This document shows positions 17,771 to 26,221 of a stretch of 64,000 bases of DNA, in pieces (within the stretch, counting starts at the first letter, position 1; each line of letters begins with the position of its first letter). The position numbers were made by a program, and so were the translations under genes. The notes beneath the pieces were generated by a model that was not told the origin of the DNA, made no database searches, and saw nothing but the letters and a program-made list of their open reading frames with translations. Origin of the DNA: Pseudorhodoferax soli (GTDB lineage Bacteria; Pseudomonadota; Gammaproteobacteria; Burkholderiales; Burkholderiaceae_C); NCBI RefSeq assembly GCF_003337555.1, contig NZ_QPJK01000004.1, positions 62,001 to 126,000 on the forward strand, given 5' to 3'.

Positions 17771-18792
17771 GCGGCCCTCCGTGGCTCGACGGCCGGTGCG
17801 ATGAAGGGCTGGTCCGCCAGATCCCACAAAGGCACGCGCGCGTCGCCGAGCTGCAGCGCCAGCACGCTGCCGCGGTGCACCGTGCCCACATCGGCGCAGG
17901 CGATGCCGCGCTGGGCGAAGCGCGCGATGGTCTCGTCGGCCTGCGCGGGCCGCACGCTCAGCACATAGCCGAAGCTGGGAAACGCGCTGAGCCAGCGCAG
18001 GCGCTGCGCCGCGCCGTCGGCCTGCGACCAGTCGGGCACGCCGGCCGGGCGCGGCAGCCGCGCGAGGTCCACCGTGGCGCCCACGCCGGAGCACTCGAGC
18101 AGCATCAGCGCCGTGCCCAGCACGCCGGCCATGCTGATGTCCTTGCCGGCGTCGACCAGGCCCGCCTCGGCCAGCGTGGGCAGCAGCGCCATGTCGCCGC
18201 GCAGGCGCTCGGCCGGTGCGGGGGTCGATGCGTTCCAGAACGGCGCATCGCCCTGCCACTGGCCGCGCAGGTCGACCGCAACCAGCAAGCGGTCTCCGGG
18301 CTGGGCCGCGAAGCTGCTGATCAGGCGCTGCGCACGTCCCAGCACCGCCACGGCCAGTTGCCCGCTGGCAGAGCGCAGGTTGGTGTGGCCACCGACCAGC
18401 GGCACGCCGTAGCGCTCGCAGGCGGCGCGCATGCCGGCCAGCACCTCGCGGCCCTGCGCTGCATTGCCGGCCCACAGCGCATCGACCACGGCCAGCGCGC
18501 GGCCGCCCATGGCCGCGATGTCGCTGAGGTTGACCATCACCGCGCTGTAGCCGGCGAACCATGGCTGCTGTTCGACGAAGTCCTGCACCATGCCTTCGAT
18601 GGCCAGCAGGAGGTGGCCGTCGTGGTCCGGCAACACCGCGCAGTCGTCGCCGTTGGGTACGGCGGTGGCAAAACTGCTGGGGCCGAGCTGCGGCAGCACT
18701 TGCGCGATGTCGCGCTTGTGCGCAAAGCCGCGGCTGGCGCGCAGCGCATCGGCCAGTTGCTCCAACATCGGCGTGTCGAGGACGGCGCTCAT
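17767..18792 (-). CDS. Nit1C AIR-synthase-like protein, sll0787 family (341 aa)
   Basis: Related to PurM/SelD/ThiL ATP-binding enzymes. The N-terminal ATP-binding part contains [22 protein letters not shown] and [15 protein letters not shown]. The C-terminal domain contains [19 protein letters not shown]. The sll0787 family occurs next to Nit1 nitrilases (NitF in Pseudomonas descriptions) and probably activates a substrate carbonyl or amide with ATP, which is inference from the fold. It overlaps both neighbours as ATGA, upstream with the acetyltransferase and downstream with the glycosyltransferase. Confidence 0.9.
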   Translation of the reverse strand: MSAVLDTPMLEQLADALRASRGFAHKRDIAQVLPQLGPSSFATAVPNGDDCAVLPDHDGHLLLAIEGMVQDFVEQQPWFAGYSAVMVNLSDIAAMGGRALAVVDALWAGNAAQGREVLAGMRAACERYGVPLVGGHTNLRSASGQLAVAVLGRAQRLISSFAAQPGDRLLVAVDLRGQWQGDAPFWNASTPAPAERLRGDMALLPTLAEAGLVDAGKDISMAGVLGTALMLLECSGVGATVDLARLPRPAGVPDWSQADGAAQRLRWLSAFPSFGYVLSVRPAQADETIARFAQRGIACADVGTVHRGSVLALQLGDARVPLWDLADQPFIAPAVEPRRAA

Positions 18793-19367
18793 GACACCCT
18801 CCGTGGCGACACCACGAAGCCCGCGTACGGCGTCTCGCACGGCGGGTAGTGCGCGAGGTCCGCGCGCATCAGGGCATGCATGCGGCCGTGGATCACCATC
18901 TCGTCCAGCACCTGCCAGTGCAGGCGCTGGAACAGCGGCACGTTCTGCGCCTGCACATGGGCCAGGAACTCGCGGCAGCCCAGCGCGTGCGCGCTGCTGA
19001 CGGCCAGGCGGATCAGCTCGGTGCCGAGTTGGCTGCTCTGGCGGAACGCGCGCCGCACGGCCAGGCGCGAGCCCCACCACAGGCCGGGCGAGGCTTGGTG
19101 GATGCGCACCGTGCCGACCATCTGGTCGGCCTCGCCGGCCAGGCAGGACAGGGCGACCAGGGTGTGCAGGCTGGGGTCGTCGTCGATGGCGTCGCGGTCG
19201 TCGCCATCGCGTCCGCCAAACAGACCCTGCTCCGTGCAGAACACCTGGCGGCGCAGCGCGGCCGCCTCGCGCAGCATCCAGCCATCGCTGGCCCATTGCA
19301 CGCGGTAGGCCTGCGGCCGGTAGTCGGTGGCGAGTTCGCACCAGGGGATGGCGTGGGCGGTGAGCAT
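18789..19367 (-). CDS. Nit1C GNAT N-acetyltransferase, MSMEG_0567/sll0786 family (192 aa)
   Basis: A GNAT-fold acyltransferase: early strand-helix QVFCTEQGLFGG, central strands LAGEADQMVGTVRIHQ, and an acyl-CoA loop region RRAFRQSSQLGTELIRLA. It ends in the family-typical HYPPCETPYAGFV. It should acylate an amine or peptide in the cluster pathway; the substrate is unknown. It lies 12 bases after the radical-SAM gene and overlaps the next start as ATGA. Confidence 0.9.
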   Translation of the reverse strand: MLTAHAIPWCELATDYRPQAYRVQWASDGWMLREAAALRRQVFCTEQGLFGGRDGDDRDAIDDDPSLHTLVALSCLAGEADQMVGTVRIHQASPGLWWGSRLAVRRAFRQSSQLGTELIRLAVSSAHALGCREFLAHVQAQNVPLFQRLHWQVLDEMVIHGRMHALMRADLAHYPPCETPYAGFVVSPRRVS

Positions 19368-19379
19368 GCTGGAACTCCT

Positions 19380-20519
19380 TCAGGCAGCCAGAGGCGCTTC
19401 GTAGCGCGAGAGGGTCGAACACGCGGCGCAGCGGCCGCAACCGGCCTTGATGTCGGCCGCGCGCACGCCGGCCTCGGCCACCATCGCACCCAGCGGCGCC
19501 AGCACACTGCGCATGAACTCCGGCGTGGGCGCGGCGTGGTCTTCCAGCGGGGTGCCGCTGATCGGCACGAAGGGCACGACGAAGGGGTAGACGCCCAGGT
19601 CCAGCAGGCGCCGGCTGGTGGCCAGCAGCGTCTCGGCGCTGTCGCCCAGGCCGGCCAGCAGGTAGGTGCTGACCTGGCCACGGCCGAACACGTCGACGGC
19701 CGCGGCGAAGGCATCCCAGTAGCGCGCCATCGGCACCTCGGCCTTGCCGGGCAGGATCTGGCGGCGCAGGTCGTCGCCGATCACCTCGAGGTGCATGCCC
19801 AGCGTGTCCACGCCCGCGTCCTTCAGGCGCTGGAACCAGGCGTCGGTGTCGGGCGGCTCGCACTGGGCCTGCAGCGGCAGGTCGACGGCGGCGCGGATGG
19901 CCTGCGCGCTCTCGCACAGGATCTGCGCGCCGCGGTCGGGCGTGGGCGGCGTGCCGGTGGTCATGACCATGTGCTTGACGCCGTCGAGCTCCACCGCGGC
20001 CTTGGCCACCTCGGCCAGCTGCGCGGGCGTCTTGCGCGCGACGGTGCGGCCGGCCGCCAGCGACTGGCCGATCGCGCAGAACTTGCAGGCCTTGCGCCGG
20101 CTCTCGTAGCGGATGCAGGTCTGCAGCACGGTGGTGGCCAGCACGTCGGCACCGTGCAGCGTGGCGATCTGCTGGTAGGGCACGCCGTCTGCCGTCTGCA
20201 GGCCGTAGAAGCGCGGCGCGCGCGGGAAGGCAATGCTCGCGATCGGGATGCTGTTGCGCCGCAAGAGGCTGCGGCCGTCCGGCCCCGGCGCCTCCGCCAC
20301 GAAGGGCGAACTGAAGGCCGTGGCGGTGTGCACCGGCACCATCAGCGTGACGCCGTCCACCGTCACGGCCTTGTGGTCCGAGGGGCCGGCGCCGCCGCGC
20401 CGGCTGGCCGCACCCGCGTGCGGGTCGATCAGGCGCAGGCCCTGGCTCTGCAGCTCGGTCATGAGCTGGCGCGTGCGTTCGGAAGAAGCGTCGACAAGGT
20501 CGAGGACGGCGGTGTTCAT
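19380..20519 (-). CDS. Nit1C radical SAM protein, MSMEG_0568 family (379 aa)
   Basis: A radical-SAM-superfamily protein recognisable by its context and by cysteines at 135, 145 and 148, a CX9CX2C arrangement (CIRYESRRKACKFC) in place of CX3CX2C. Segments resembling the SAM barrel follow: MVMTTGTPPTPD, then GMHLEVIGDDLRRQILPG. A second cluster of cysteines at 361, 364 and 367 (CGRCAAC) at the C-terminus could bind an auxiliary iron-sulfur centre or zinc. The reaction is unknown. The ATG at 20519 is taken because homology begins there; the gene is 16 bases behind the nitrilase. Confidence 0.9.
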   Translation of the reverse strand: MNTAVLDLVDASSERTRQLMTELQSQGLRLIDPHAGAASRRGGAGPSDHKAVTVDGVTLMVPVHTATAFSSPFVAEAPGPDGRSLLRRNSIPIASIAFPRAPRFYGLQTADGVPYQQIATLHGADVLATTVLQTCIRYESRRKACKFCAIGQSLAAGRTVARKTPAQLAEVAKAAVELDGVKHMVMTTGTPPTPDRGAQILCESAQAIRAAVDLPLQAQCEPPDTDAWFQRLKDAGVDTLGMHLEVIGDDLRRQILPGKAEVPMARYWDAFAAAVDVFGRGQVSTYLLAGLGDSAETLLATSRRLLDLGVYPFVVPFVPISGTPLEDHAAPTPEFMRSVLAPLGAMVAEAGVRAADIKAGCGRCAACSTLSRYEAPLAA

Positions 20520-20535
20520 GGGCTGGGTTCCAGGT

Positions 20536-21558
20536 TCAGGCGACGCGGCGCAGCGGCGCGTCCGCTTCGGGAAGAAGAAGGTCGGCTTCGTCGGCCAGGG
20601 GTTCGCCATCCGGTGCATCGGATGGCATGGGCATCGTGGTGCGCGCCGCATCGCGCCGGATCGCCAGGCGCAGCAACTCAGGACGCGCGTAGTGGCCGAC
20701 CGAATCCATCATGCGTTTGCGCTTGTCGATCAGCGCGAAGTCGAGGTCTGCGATCACCAGCCCCTCGCCCTCGCTCAAAGGCTCGGCCAAGTACTTGCCC
20801 TCGGGCGAAATGATCGCTGTGTGGCAACCGCCGCGCAGCGCGCCCTGCAGCTTCTCGTCCGGCGTGATGGCGCGCACCTGCGCGTCGTGCAGCCAGCCCG
20901 TCGCGTTGACGACGAAGCAGCCCGATTCCAGCGCGTGGTGGCGGATCGTCACGCCCATCTGGTCCGCGAAGATCGGGCCCACCAGCGAGCCGGGGAACTG
21001 CGCGCAGTGGATCTCTTCGTGCGCGGCCATCAGCGCATAGCGCGCCAAGGGGTTGTAGTGCTCCCAGCAGGCCAGCGCGCCGACGCGGCCGGCGCGCGTG
21101 TCCACGGCCGTGAGGCCAGCGCCGTCGCCCTGGCCCCAGACCATGCGCTCGTGGTAGGTCGGCGTGATCTTGCGGCGCTTGAGCACCAGCCGGCCGTCGG
21201 CGTCGAACACCAGCTGCGTGTTGTACAGGCTGCCGTGGTCGCGCTCGTTGACGCCCAGCACCACCACCATGCCCAGCTCGCGCGCCGCCGCGGCCACCGC
21301 GTCGGTCAGCGGGCCGGGCACGGTGGGGGCGCGCTGCATCAGCAGCAGGTGGTCCGCGCCCTGCAGCACGGGCGGCTGCACGAACGAGAAGTAGGGGTAG
21401 TAGGGCACGAAGGTCTCGGGGAAGACGATCAGCTCCACGCCTTGCTTCGCCGCGTCGCGCATGGTTTCCAGCACGCGCGCCAGCGTGCCGTCGGCACTGG
21501 CCAGGTCGGGCGCGATCTGCGCCGCGGCCGCACGGACCTTGCGGTGGTGCTGGGCCAT
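20536..21558 (-). CDS. Nit1-type nitrilase, Nit6803/sll0784 family (340 aa)
   Basis: A carbon-nitrogen hydrolase of the nitrilase branch that converts an organic nitrile to carboxylate and ammonia. The catalytic triad is complete: Glu48 ([12 protein letters not shown]), Lys130 ([12 protein letters not shown]) and Cys164 (LACWEHYNP). The extra active-site Glu (HER, CWEHYNP) typical of true nitrilases is present. It is cytosolic and likely forms spiral oligomers like family members. It is the second gene of the cluster, four bases after the sll0783-like gene. The native substrate is not known, though cluster function is tied to cyanide assimilation in Pseudomonas. Confidence 0.95.
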   Translation of the reverse strand: MAQHHRKVRAAAAQIAPDLASADGTLARVLETMRDAAKQGVELIVFPETFVPYYPYFSFVQPPVLQGADHLLLMQRAPTVPGPLTDAVAAAARELGMVVVLGVNERDHGSLYNTQLVFDADGRLVLKRRKITPTYHERMVWGQGDGAGLTAVDTRAGRVGALACWEHYNPLARYALMAAHEEIHCAQFPGSLVGPIFADQMGVTIRHHALESGCFVVNATGWLHDAQVRAITPDEKLQGALRGGCHTAIISPEGKYLAEPLSEGEGLVIADLDFALIDKRKRMMDSVGHYARPELLRLAIRRDAARTTMPMPSDAPDGEPLADEADLLLPEADAPLRRVA

Positions 21559-21561
21559 GGC

Positions 21562-22044
21562 TTACAGCGTCCAGGTGTCGAGGATGACGGCGCCGGCCTT
21601 CTTGTGCAGCAGCACCACGTCGAGCACATCCAGCGGGTTGATCGGGCGGATGCCTTCGATCAGCGAACCCTCGCCGTGGCCGTACAGCGCCTGCAGCGCG
21701 AAGCGGCAGGCATAGACCTTGCCGCCCTCGGCGATGAACTTGGTGATCTGGTTGTTGAAGTTCTGGTGGCCCGGGAAGGCCTCGTCGCCGATCTTCGGAA
21801 AGCCGCGCTTGACGCCCAGCGTAACGCCGGGACCGTACAGCAGCACCGAGGTGTCGTAGCCCTTGCGCTGCAGGCGGGTCGCTTGCAGCAGGTTGACGAA
21901 GCCGATGGAGCCTTCGAAGGCCACGGTGTGGAAGGTGACCAGGGCCTTCTCGCCGGGTTCGGCCTTCACGTCCTCGAAGACCTTCTCTTCGTAGTCGACC
22001 AGGAAATCGCCGTTGCGGTGTGCGGGGTGCGTGACTTGGGGCAT
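21562..22044 (-). CDS. Nit1C first-gene protein, MSMEG_0572/sll0783 family (160 aa)
   Basis: A small soluble protein with a DsrE/peroxiredoxin-like alpha/beta pattern: [30 protein letters not shown], then [19 protein letters not shown] with a conserved Cys. The family occurs with Nit1 nitrilases and is called a nitrogen-starvation response protein (NitB in Pseudomonas descriptions); its molecular function is unknown. It is the first gene of the cluster, divergent from the MocR regulator, with 291 bases of repeat-bearing DNA between. A sulfur- or cyanide-adduct-carrying role is speculation. Confidence 0.9.
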   Translation of the reverse strand: MPQVTHPAHRNGDFLVDYEEKVFEDVKAEPGEKALVTFHTVAFEGSIGFVNLLQATRLQRKGYDTSVLLYGPGVTLGVKRGFPKIGDEAFPGHQNFNNQITKFIAEGGKVYACRFALQALYGHGEGSLIEGIRPINPLDVLDVVLLHKKAGAVILDTWTL

Positions 22045-22131
22045 GGTGGTCCTCGTGCGGTGGTTGGGTGGCCGGCGGGATGGCCGGACGCCAGACCTCT
22101 TGCGAAGCGCGTACCACCGCCCCCGCTCGCC

Positions 22132-22310
22132 ATGCGATCAAGGTCCGATCAAGCCAGCGAGAAGGCCCTGTCCACGCGCGGCCACGCCGCCTGCGCGATG
22201 CCGCGGCCATGCACCAGCACAACGCGCGGCCGATGCAATCAATGCACCCGATCAATGGCGCACATGCACCAAGCCGCGCCGGGGGCCGGCATGCAATCAA
22301 CTGCAATCCG
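22132..22310. promoter_or_regulatory. Repeated ATGCRATCAA motifs between MocR and the nitrilase cluster
   Basis: ATGCGATCAA (22132-22141), ATGCAATCAA (22233-22242) and ATGCAATCAA (22291-22300) are each followed within 15 bases by a related copy: CCGATCAA at 22145-22152, CCGATCAA at 22248-22255 and TGCAATCC at 22302-22309. MocR proteins usually bind direct repeats like these. They fill the 291-base gap between the divergent genes, where no gene is visible. Confidence 0.55.
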
Positions 22311-22335
22311 CCCTGCGCGCAGGCAAACTCGCGCC

Positions 22336-23712
22336 ATGCCCTTCGCCCACTGGGTCCACCGCCTCAAGTCCAGCCCGCTGCCCGCCTACCAGCTGATTCC
22401 CGACCTCATCGCCGAGGACCTGCAGCAGGGGCGGCTGGCGCCGCGCGAGCGCCTGCCGCCGCTGCGCGAACTGGCGACCAAGCTGCAGCTGAACTACACG
22501 ACGGTGGTGCGCGGCTTCGCCGAGGCGCGCGAGCGCGGGCTGATCGCCTCGCGGCCCGGCATGGGATCGTTCGTGCGCGGCTCCTTCATCGGCCTGCCCT
22601 TGCGCGCCGGCACCGGCGCCGAGATGACGATGAACATGCCGCCCGAGATCGAGGACCATCCTGCGATGCAGGCGCTGCTGGAAGGTGCCAACGCGGGCCT
22701 GGCCGCCGTGCCGCTGCACGACCTGATGCGTTACCAGGACTTCGGCGGCACGCCGCGCGACCGGTCACTGGGCGCGCAGTGGATGTCGCAGTGGGTCGAG
22801 GCCGATGCCGCGCGCGTGCTGGTGGCGCCCGGCATCCACGCCGTGCTGCTGGCGCTGGTCTCGCTTCTGGTCAAGCCGGGGCAGAGCCTGTGCGTGGAGG
22901 CGCTGACCTACCCGGGCATCAAGGCCATCGCCGCGCAGCTGGGCACGCGCCTGCACCCACTGGCCATGGACGCGCACGGCCTCGTGCCCGACGAGTTCGA
23001 GGCCGCCTGCAAGAGCACGCCCATCGGCGCGCTGCACCTGTGCCCCAACCTGCACAACCCGACCACGGCCACGCTGCCGATCAAGCGGCGCGAGCAGATC
23101 GCCGACATCGCGCTGCGCTACAGCATCCCCATCATCGAGGACGACGCCTACGGCATGCTGCCGGCCGCGATCCCGCCGTCCATGGCCGAGTACGCGCCCG
23201 ACCTCGTCTACTACGTGAGCGGCATGTCCAAGTGGCTGGGCGCGGGGCTGCGCGTGGCCTACGTGCAGGCGCCTTCAACCGCGGCCCACCTGCGCCTGGC
23301 CGGCGCGCTGCGGGCAACGACGGTGATGGCCTCGCCACTCGTCAACGCCATCGTCGCCAACTGGATGGAGGGCGGCCATGCCGAGGCCGTGCTGCAGGCG
23401 GTGCGTGCCGAATGCGCGTGGCGCAGCGCGCAGATGCGCCAGGTGCTGGGGCCGCACGGCGTGCGCACGCAGCCGCATGGCTTCCACGGCTGGCTGCCGG
23501 TGCCGCTAGCGGATGGCGAGAGCAGCCCTGCCACGCGCATCGCGGCCGAGCTGCGCGCGCTGGGCATCGCGGCCGTGGACGGCACGGCCTTCTCGACCGA
23601 CCGGCAGCCGCCCGAGGCGCTGCGCCTGTGCCTGGGCGGCGGGCTCACGCGGGACGACTGCGGGCGGGCGCTGCAGGCGGTGCGCGATGCGCTGGCGCCT
23701 GCGGCGGCGTGA
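22336..23712 (+). CDS. MocR-type PLP-dependent transcriptional regulator (458 aa)
   Basis: An N-terminal GntR-type winged helix (about 15-80: LPAYQLIPDLIAEDLQQG, LPPLRELATKLQLNYTTVVR) is fused to a class I aminotransferase-like domain. Lys299, in SGMSKWLGAGLRV, is the expected pyridoxal-phosphate lysine; HLCPNLHNPTTATLP and IIEDDAYGML are further fold-type I marks. MocR proteins sense amino compounds through the aminotransferase domain. Its position, divergent from the nitrilase operon with direct repeats between, makes it the probable regulator. It ends two bases from the convergent TctC gene. Confidence 0.92.
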   Translation: MPFAHWVHRLKSSPLPAYQLIPDLIAEDLQQGRLAPRERLPPLRELATKLQLNYTTVVRGFAEARERGLIASRPGMGSFVRGSFIGLPLRAGTGAEMTMNMPPEIEDHPAMQALLEGANAGLAAVPLHDLMRYQDFGGTPRDRSLGAQWMSQWVEADAARVLVAPGIHAVLLALVSLLVKPGQSLCVEALTYPGIKAIAAQLGTRLHPLAMDAHGLVPDEFEAACKSTPIGALHLCPNLHNPTTATLPIKRREQIADIALRYSIPIIEDDAYGMLPAAIPPSMAEYAPDLVYYVSGMSKWLGAGLRVAYVQAPSTAAHLRLAGALRATTVMASPLVNAIVANWMEGGHAEAVLQAVRAECAWRSAQMRQVLGPHGVRTQPHGFHGWLPVPLADGESSPATRIAAELRALGIAAVDGTAFSTDRQPPEALRLCLGGGLTRDDCGRALQAVRDALAPAAA

Positions 23713-23714
23713 AG

Positions 23715-24716
23715 CTACTCGGCCCGGATGTCGTTGGCCTTCACGATGTCGCGCCACAGGTCGAAGTAGTAGCGCGTCATCTTGGCCAGCTGCTCGGGCG
23801 TGCCGCCGCCGGGCTCGTCGCCGCGCTCCAGGATGCCGGTGGTGATCTTGGGGTCCTTCAGCGCGGTGTTCATCGCGGTGTTGGCCTTGGCCACGATGTC
23901 GGCCGGCAGGCCGGGTGGGCCGTACAGGCCGATGAAGGAGATCAGCTCGAAGTCCTTCAGGCCGGCCTCGGCCGCGGTGGGGATGTCCGGGAAGGCCGGC
24001 ACGCGCTTGCCGCCGGTGACGATCAATGGGCGGAGCTGGCCGGACTTGATGAATGGCGCCACCACGGAGGCGGCATCGAACATGGCGCTGACGCGGCCCG
24101 AGATCAGGTCGGTCATGGCCGGGCCACTGCCCTTGTAGGGCACGTGGTTCATCTTGGGCTTGCCGATGCGCTCGCGGAACAGCTCCATGGCGGCATGCGT
24201 GAGGCTGCCAGGGCCGGCCGAGGCGTAGTCGATGTCTTTGCCGCTCTTGTCCTGCGCCTTCACCCAGGCGATGAACTCCTGCAGGTTCTTGGCCGGCACC
24301 GTGGTGGGCACGGCCAGGACCAGCGAAGACTGCAGCAACAGGCCGATGGGCGTGAGCTTCAGCGGGTCGGCCATGGCCGTGTTGCGGTAGGTGTGCGGGT
24401 TCAGCGTGATGGTGCCGTTGCCCACCAGCAGGCGGTAGCCATCGGGGGCGGCCTTCACCACGTTGTCGGTGCCGATGTTTCCGCCGGCGCCGGCCTTGTT
24501 GTCGATGACCACGCCCTGGCCCAGCACGCCCTGCATGCCGGCCGTGACCATGCGGCCGGCGAAGTCGGTCTGGCCGCCGGGCGGGTAGCCCACGACCAGT
24601 GTGACCGGCTTGTTGGGCCAGGCGCCCTGCGCGAAGCTCAGCGGGCTGGCGACGGCGGCCGCTGCTGCCAGGCCGTGCTGCAGGGCGGTGCGGCGCGTAA
24701 GGGGGGTGTGACGCAT
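23715..24716 (-). CDS. TctC/Bug-family periplasmic solute-binding protein (333 aa)
   Basis: A tripartite tricarboxylate-type receptor with an N-terminal export signal (RRTALQHGLAAAAAVASPLSFAQG; the Arg pair would also suit Tat). The mature fold has the Bug marks VVGYPPGGQTDFAGR, DNKAGAGGNIG and DYASAGPGSLTH. Bug proteins bind small carboxylates or amides. No TctA/TctB membrane partners are in the window, as is common in Burkholderiales. It is the last gene of the operon begun by the IolC-like gene, 46 bases after the HAD gene. Confidence 0.88.
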   Translation of the reverse strand: MRHTPLTRRTALQHGLAAAAAVASPLSFAQGAWPNKPVTLVVGYPPGGQTDFAGRMVTAGMQGVLGQGVVIDNKAGAGGNIGTDNVVKAAPDGYRLLVGNGTITLNPHTYRNTAMADPLKLTPIGLLLQSSLVLAVPTTVPAKNLQEFIAWVKAQDKSGKDIDYASAGPGSLTHAAMELFRERIGKPKMNHVPYKGSGPAMTDLISGRVSAMFDAASVVAPFIKSGQLRPLIVTGGKRVPAFPDIPTAAEAGLKDFELISFIGLYGPPGLPADIVAKANTAMNTALKDPKITTGILERGDEPGGGTPEQLAKMTRYYFDLWRDIVKANDIRAE

Positions 24717-24762
24717 GGTGTCTCCTCGTCGGGTGGATGGAACCGAAATTCTGATGGCGTGC

Positions 24763-25401
24763 TTACGCCGGGGCCCTGAGCCGTTTGGGCAGCTCCGACA
24801 GCGTGGCGATGCGCAGCACGTCCGATGGCAGGTCCGCGGCCTGCTCGCCAAGCACGAACACGCGCATGCCGGCGGCCAGGCCGGCGGTGATGCCGGAGGC
24901 GCTGTCTTCGACAACGGCGCAATCCGCCGGCGCACAGCCGATCTGCTGCGCGGCGTGCAGGAACAGGTCGGGCGCGGGCTTCCAGGCGCCGATGTCGTAG
25001 GCGCTGAAGATGCGGCCCTCGAACCACGGCAGCAGCCCCGTGAGGCCGAGCACGAGTTCGATCTTGTGGCGCGGCCCGTTGGAGGCCACACAGAACGGCA
25101 GCTGCAGGCTGCGCACGAGTTCCAGCGCGCCTTCGATGGGCTGCAGGTGCGCCTTGAAGTAGCCTGCCATGCGCGCGCGCACGCGGTCTTCGAAATCGGC
25201 CGGCAGCGGCTGGCTGCTGCGTGCGGCCACCACGGCGATCTGGCGCGACATCGGTGCGCCGCGCTGCGCGTCCAGCACTTCGCGCGCCGAACCGGGCAAT
25301 CCGTACAGCGCGCCCTCGGCCAGCATGGCCTCCACGAGCCAGGGCTCGCTGTCGACCAACGTGCCATCGCAATCGAAGATCAGGGCGCGGATCGGGGTCA
25401 T
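24763..25401 (-). CDS. HAD-family phosphatase/phosphoglucomutase-like (212 aa)
   Basis: A HAD subfamily I hydrolase with a helical cap between motif I and motif II. Motif I is FDCDGTLVDSE with nucleophile Asp10 and general acid Asp12. Motif II is VASNGP, the Lys of motif III is in IGAWKPAPD, and motif IV is VVEDSASG. It likely dephosphorylates or isomerises a sugar phosphate. Its start overlaps the SDR stop as ATGA, so it is coupled to a sugar- or polyol-acting dehydrogenase; the exact substrate is unknown. Confidence 0.88.
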   Translation of the reverse strand: MTPIRALIFDCDGTLVDSEPWLVEAMLAEGALYGLPGSAREVLDAQRGAPMSRQIAVVAARSSQPLPADFEDRVRARMAGYFKAHLQPIEGALELVRSLQLPFCVASNGPRHKIELVLGLTGLLPWFEGRIFSAYDIGAWKPAPDLFLHAAQQIGCAPADCAVVEDSASGITAGLAAGMRVFVLGEQAADLPSDVLRIATLSELPKRLRAPA

Positions 25402-26201
25402 GCTTTCTGTGGGTTCTGCTTCAGGTCGTACAGGATAGCCGCGCTCGTGAGTCCCCCATCGACCACGAGGTCGTGGCCGTTGACGAAGCGCGCATCGTCG
25501 CTGGCCAGGAAGGCGATGGCATCGGCCACCTCGTCGGCCTGGCCGTAGCGGGCCATGGGCGTGGCCTGCACGATGGCCTGGCGGATCACCGGGCCATGCA
25601 GGGTGGCGGTCTGCGCCGTCTCGATGGGCCCGGGCGAGACCGAGTTGACGGTGATGCCGTAGGGCGCCAGGTCGATCGCGCAAGACTTGGCCAGCGCCAG
25701 CACCGCGCCCTTGGACGCGCAGTACGCCGCGCGGCCCGACCAGACCTGCTGTCCCGAGATCGACGCCAGCATCACGATGCGGCCCTGGCGCCGCTCGACC
25801 ATGCGCCGCGCCACGGCCTGGGTGGCCAGGTAGGTGCCGGTCAGGTTGATGTCCAGCACGCGGCGCCACGCCTCGATCGGCGTGTCCAGCACCGAACCCT
25901 GGAAGCTCACGCCCGCGCTGTTGACCAGCACGTCGATGGCGCCGTGCGCCTGCCAGGCGGCGTCGACGGCGGCCTCGACCTGGGCGGCGTTGGTCACGTC
26001 CAGCGCGTGCTGCGTCACGTGGCCGGCAGGCTGCGCGAGTTCATCGGCCACGCGGCGCAGCTCGTGCGCGTTGACGTCGGCCAGCGCCACGCGGGCGCCT
26101 TCGCGCAGCAGGCGGCGCGCGCTGGCCAGGCCGAGGCCGCTGGCGCCGCCGGTGATGAAGGCGGTCTTGCCGGCGAAGCGGCCGAAAGCTGTGTTGCCCA
26201 T
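25398..26201 (-). CDS. Short-chain dehydrogenase/reductase (267 aa)
   Basis: A classical SDR: cofactor motif TGGASGLGLASA near residue 18, ADVNAHE after strand 2 (acidic, favouring NAD), the NSAG motif, the catalytic Ser in MLASISGQQ and YCASK as the Tyr-Lys pair. The ending NGHDLVVDGGL is typical. It likely oxidises a polyol or sugar acid, given the IolC-like kinase in the operon; it could replace an IolG-type inositol dehydrogenase, which is inference. It is 20 bases after the TctC gene. Confidence 0.9.
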   Translation of the reverse strand: MGNTAFGRFAGKTAFITGGASGLGLASARRLLREGARVALADVNAHELRRVADELAQPAGHVTQHALDVTNAAQVEAAVDAAWQAHGAIDVLVNSAGVSFQGSVLDTPIEAWRRVLDINLTGTYLATQAVARRMVERRQGRIVMLASISGQQVWSGRAAYCASKGAVLALAKSCAIDLAPYGITVNSVSPGPIETAQTATLHGPVIRQAIVQATPMARYGQADEVADAIAFLASDDARFVNGHDLVVDGGLTSAAILYDLKQNPQKA

Positions 26202-26221
26202 GTCTGTCTCCTCCTTCGTGG

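Noticed and set aside
14970-17891. Possible fusion of the Nit1C flavin enzyme with an upstream domain
   Set aside because: The frame upstream of 16280 overlaps the MSMEG_0570-like and glycosyltransferase genes in the wrong frame and shows no homology.
20233-23712. A 1159-codon plus-strand frame ending in the MocR gene
   Set aside because: Homology begins at the ATG at 22336; the upstream part only runs antisense to the nitrilase and radical-SAM genes.
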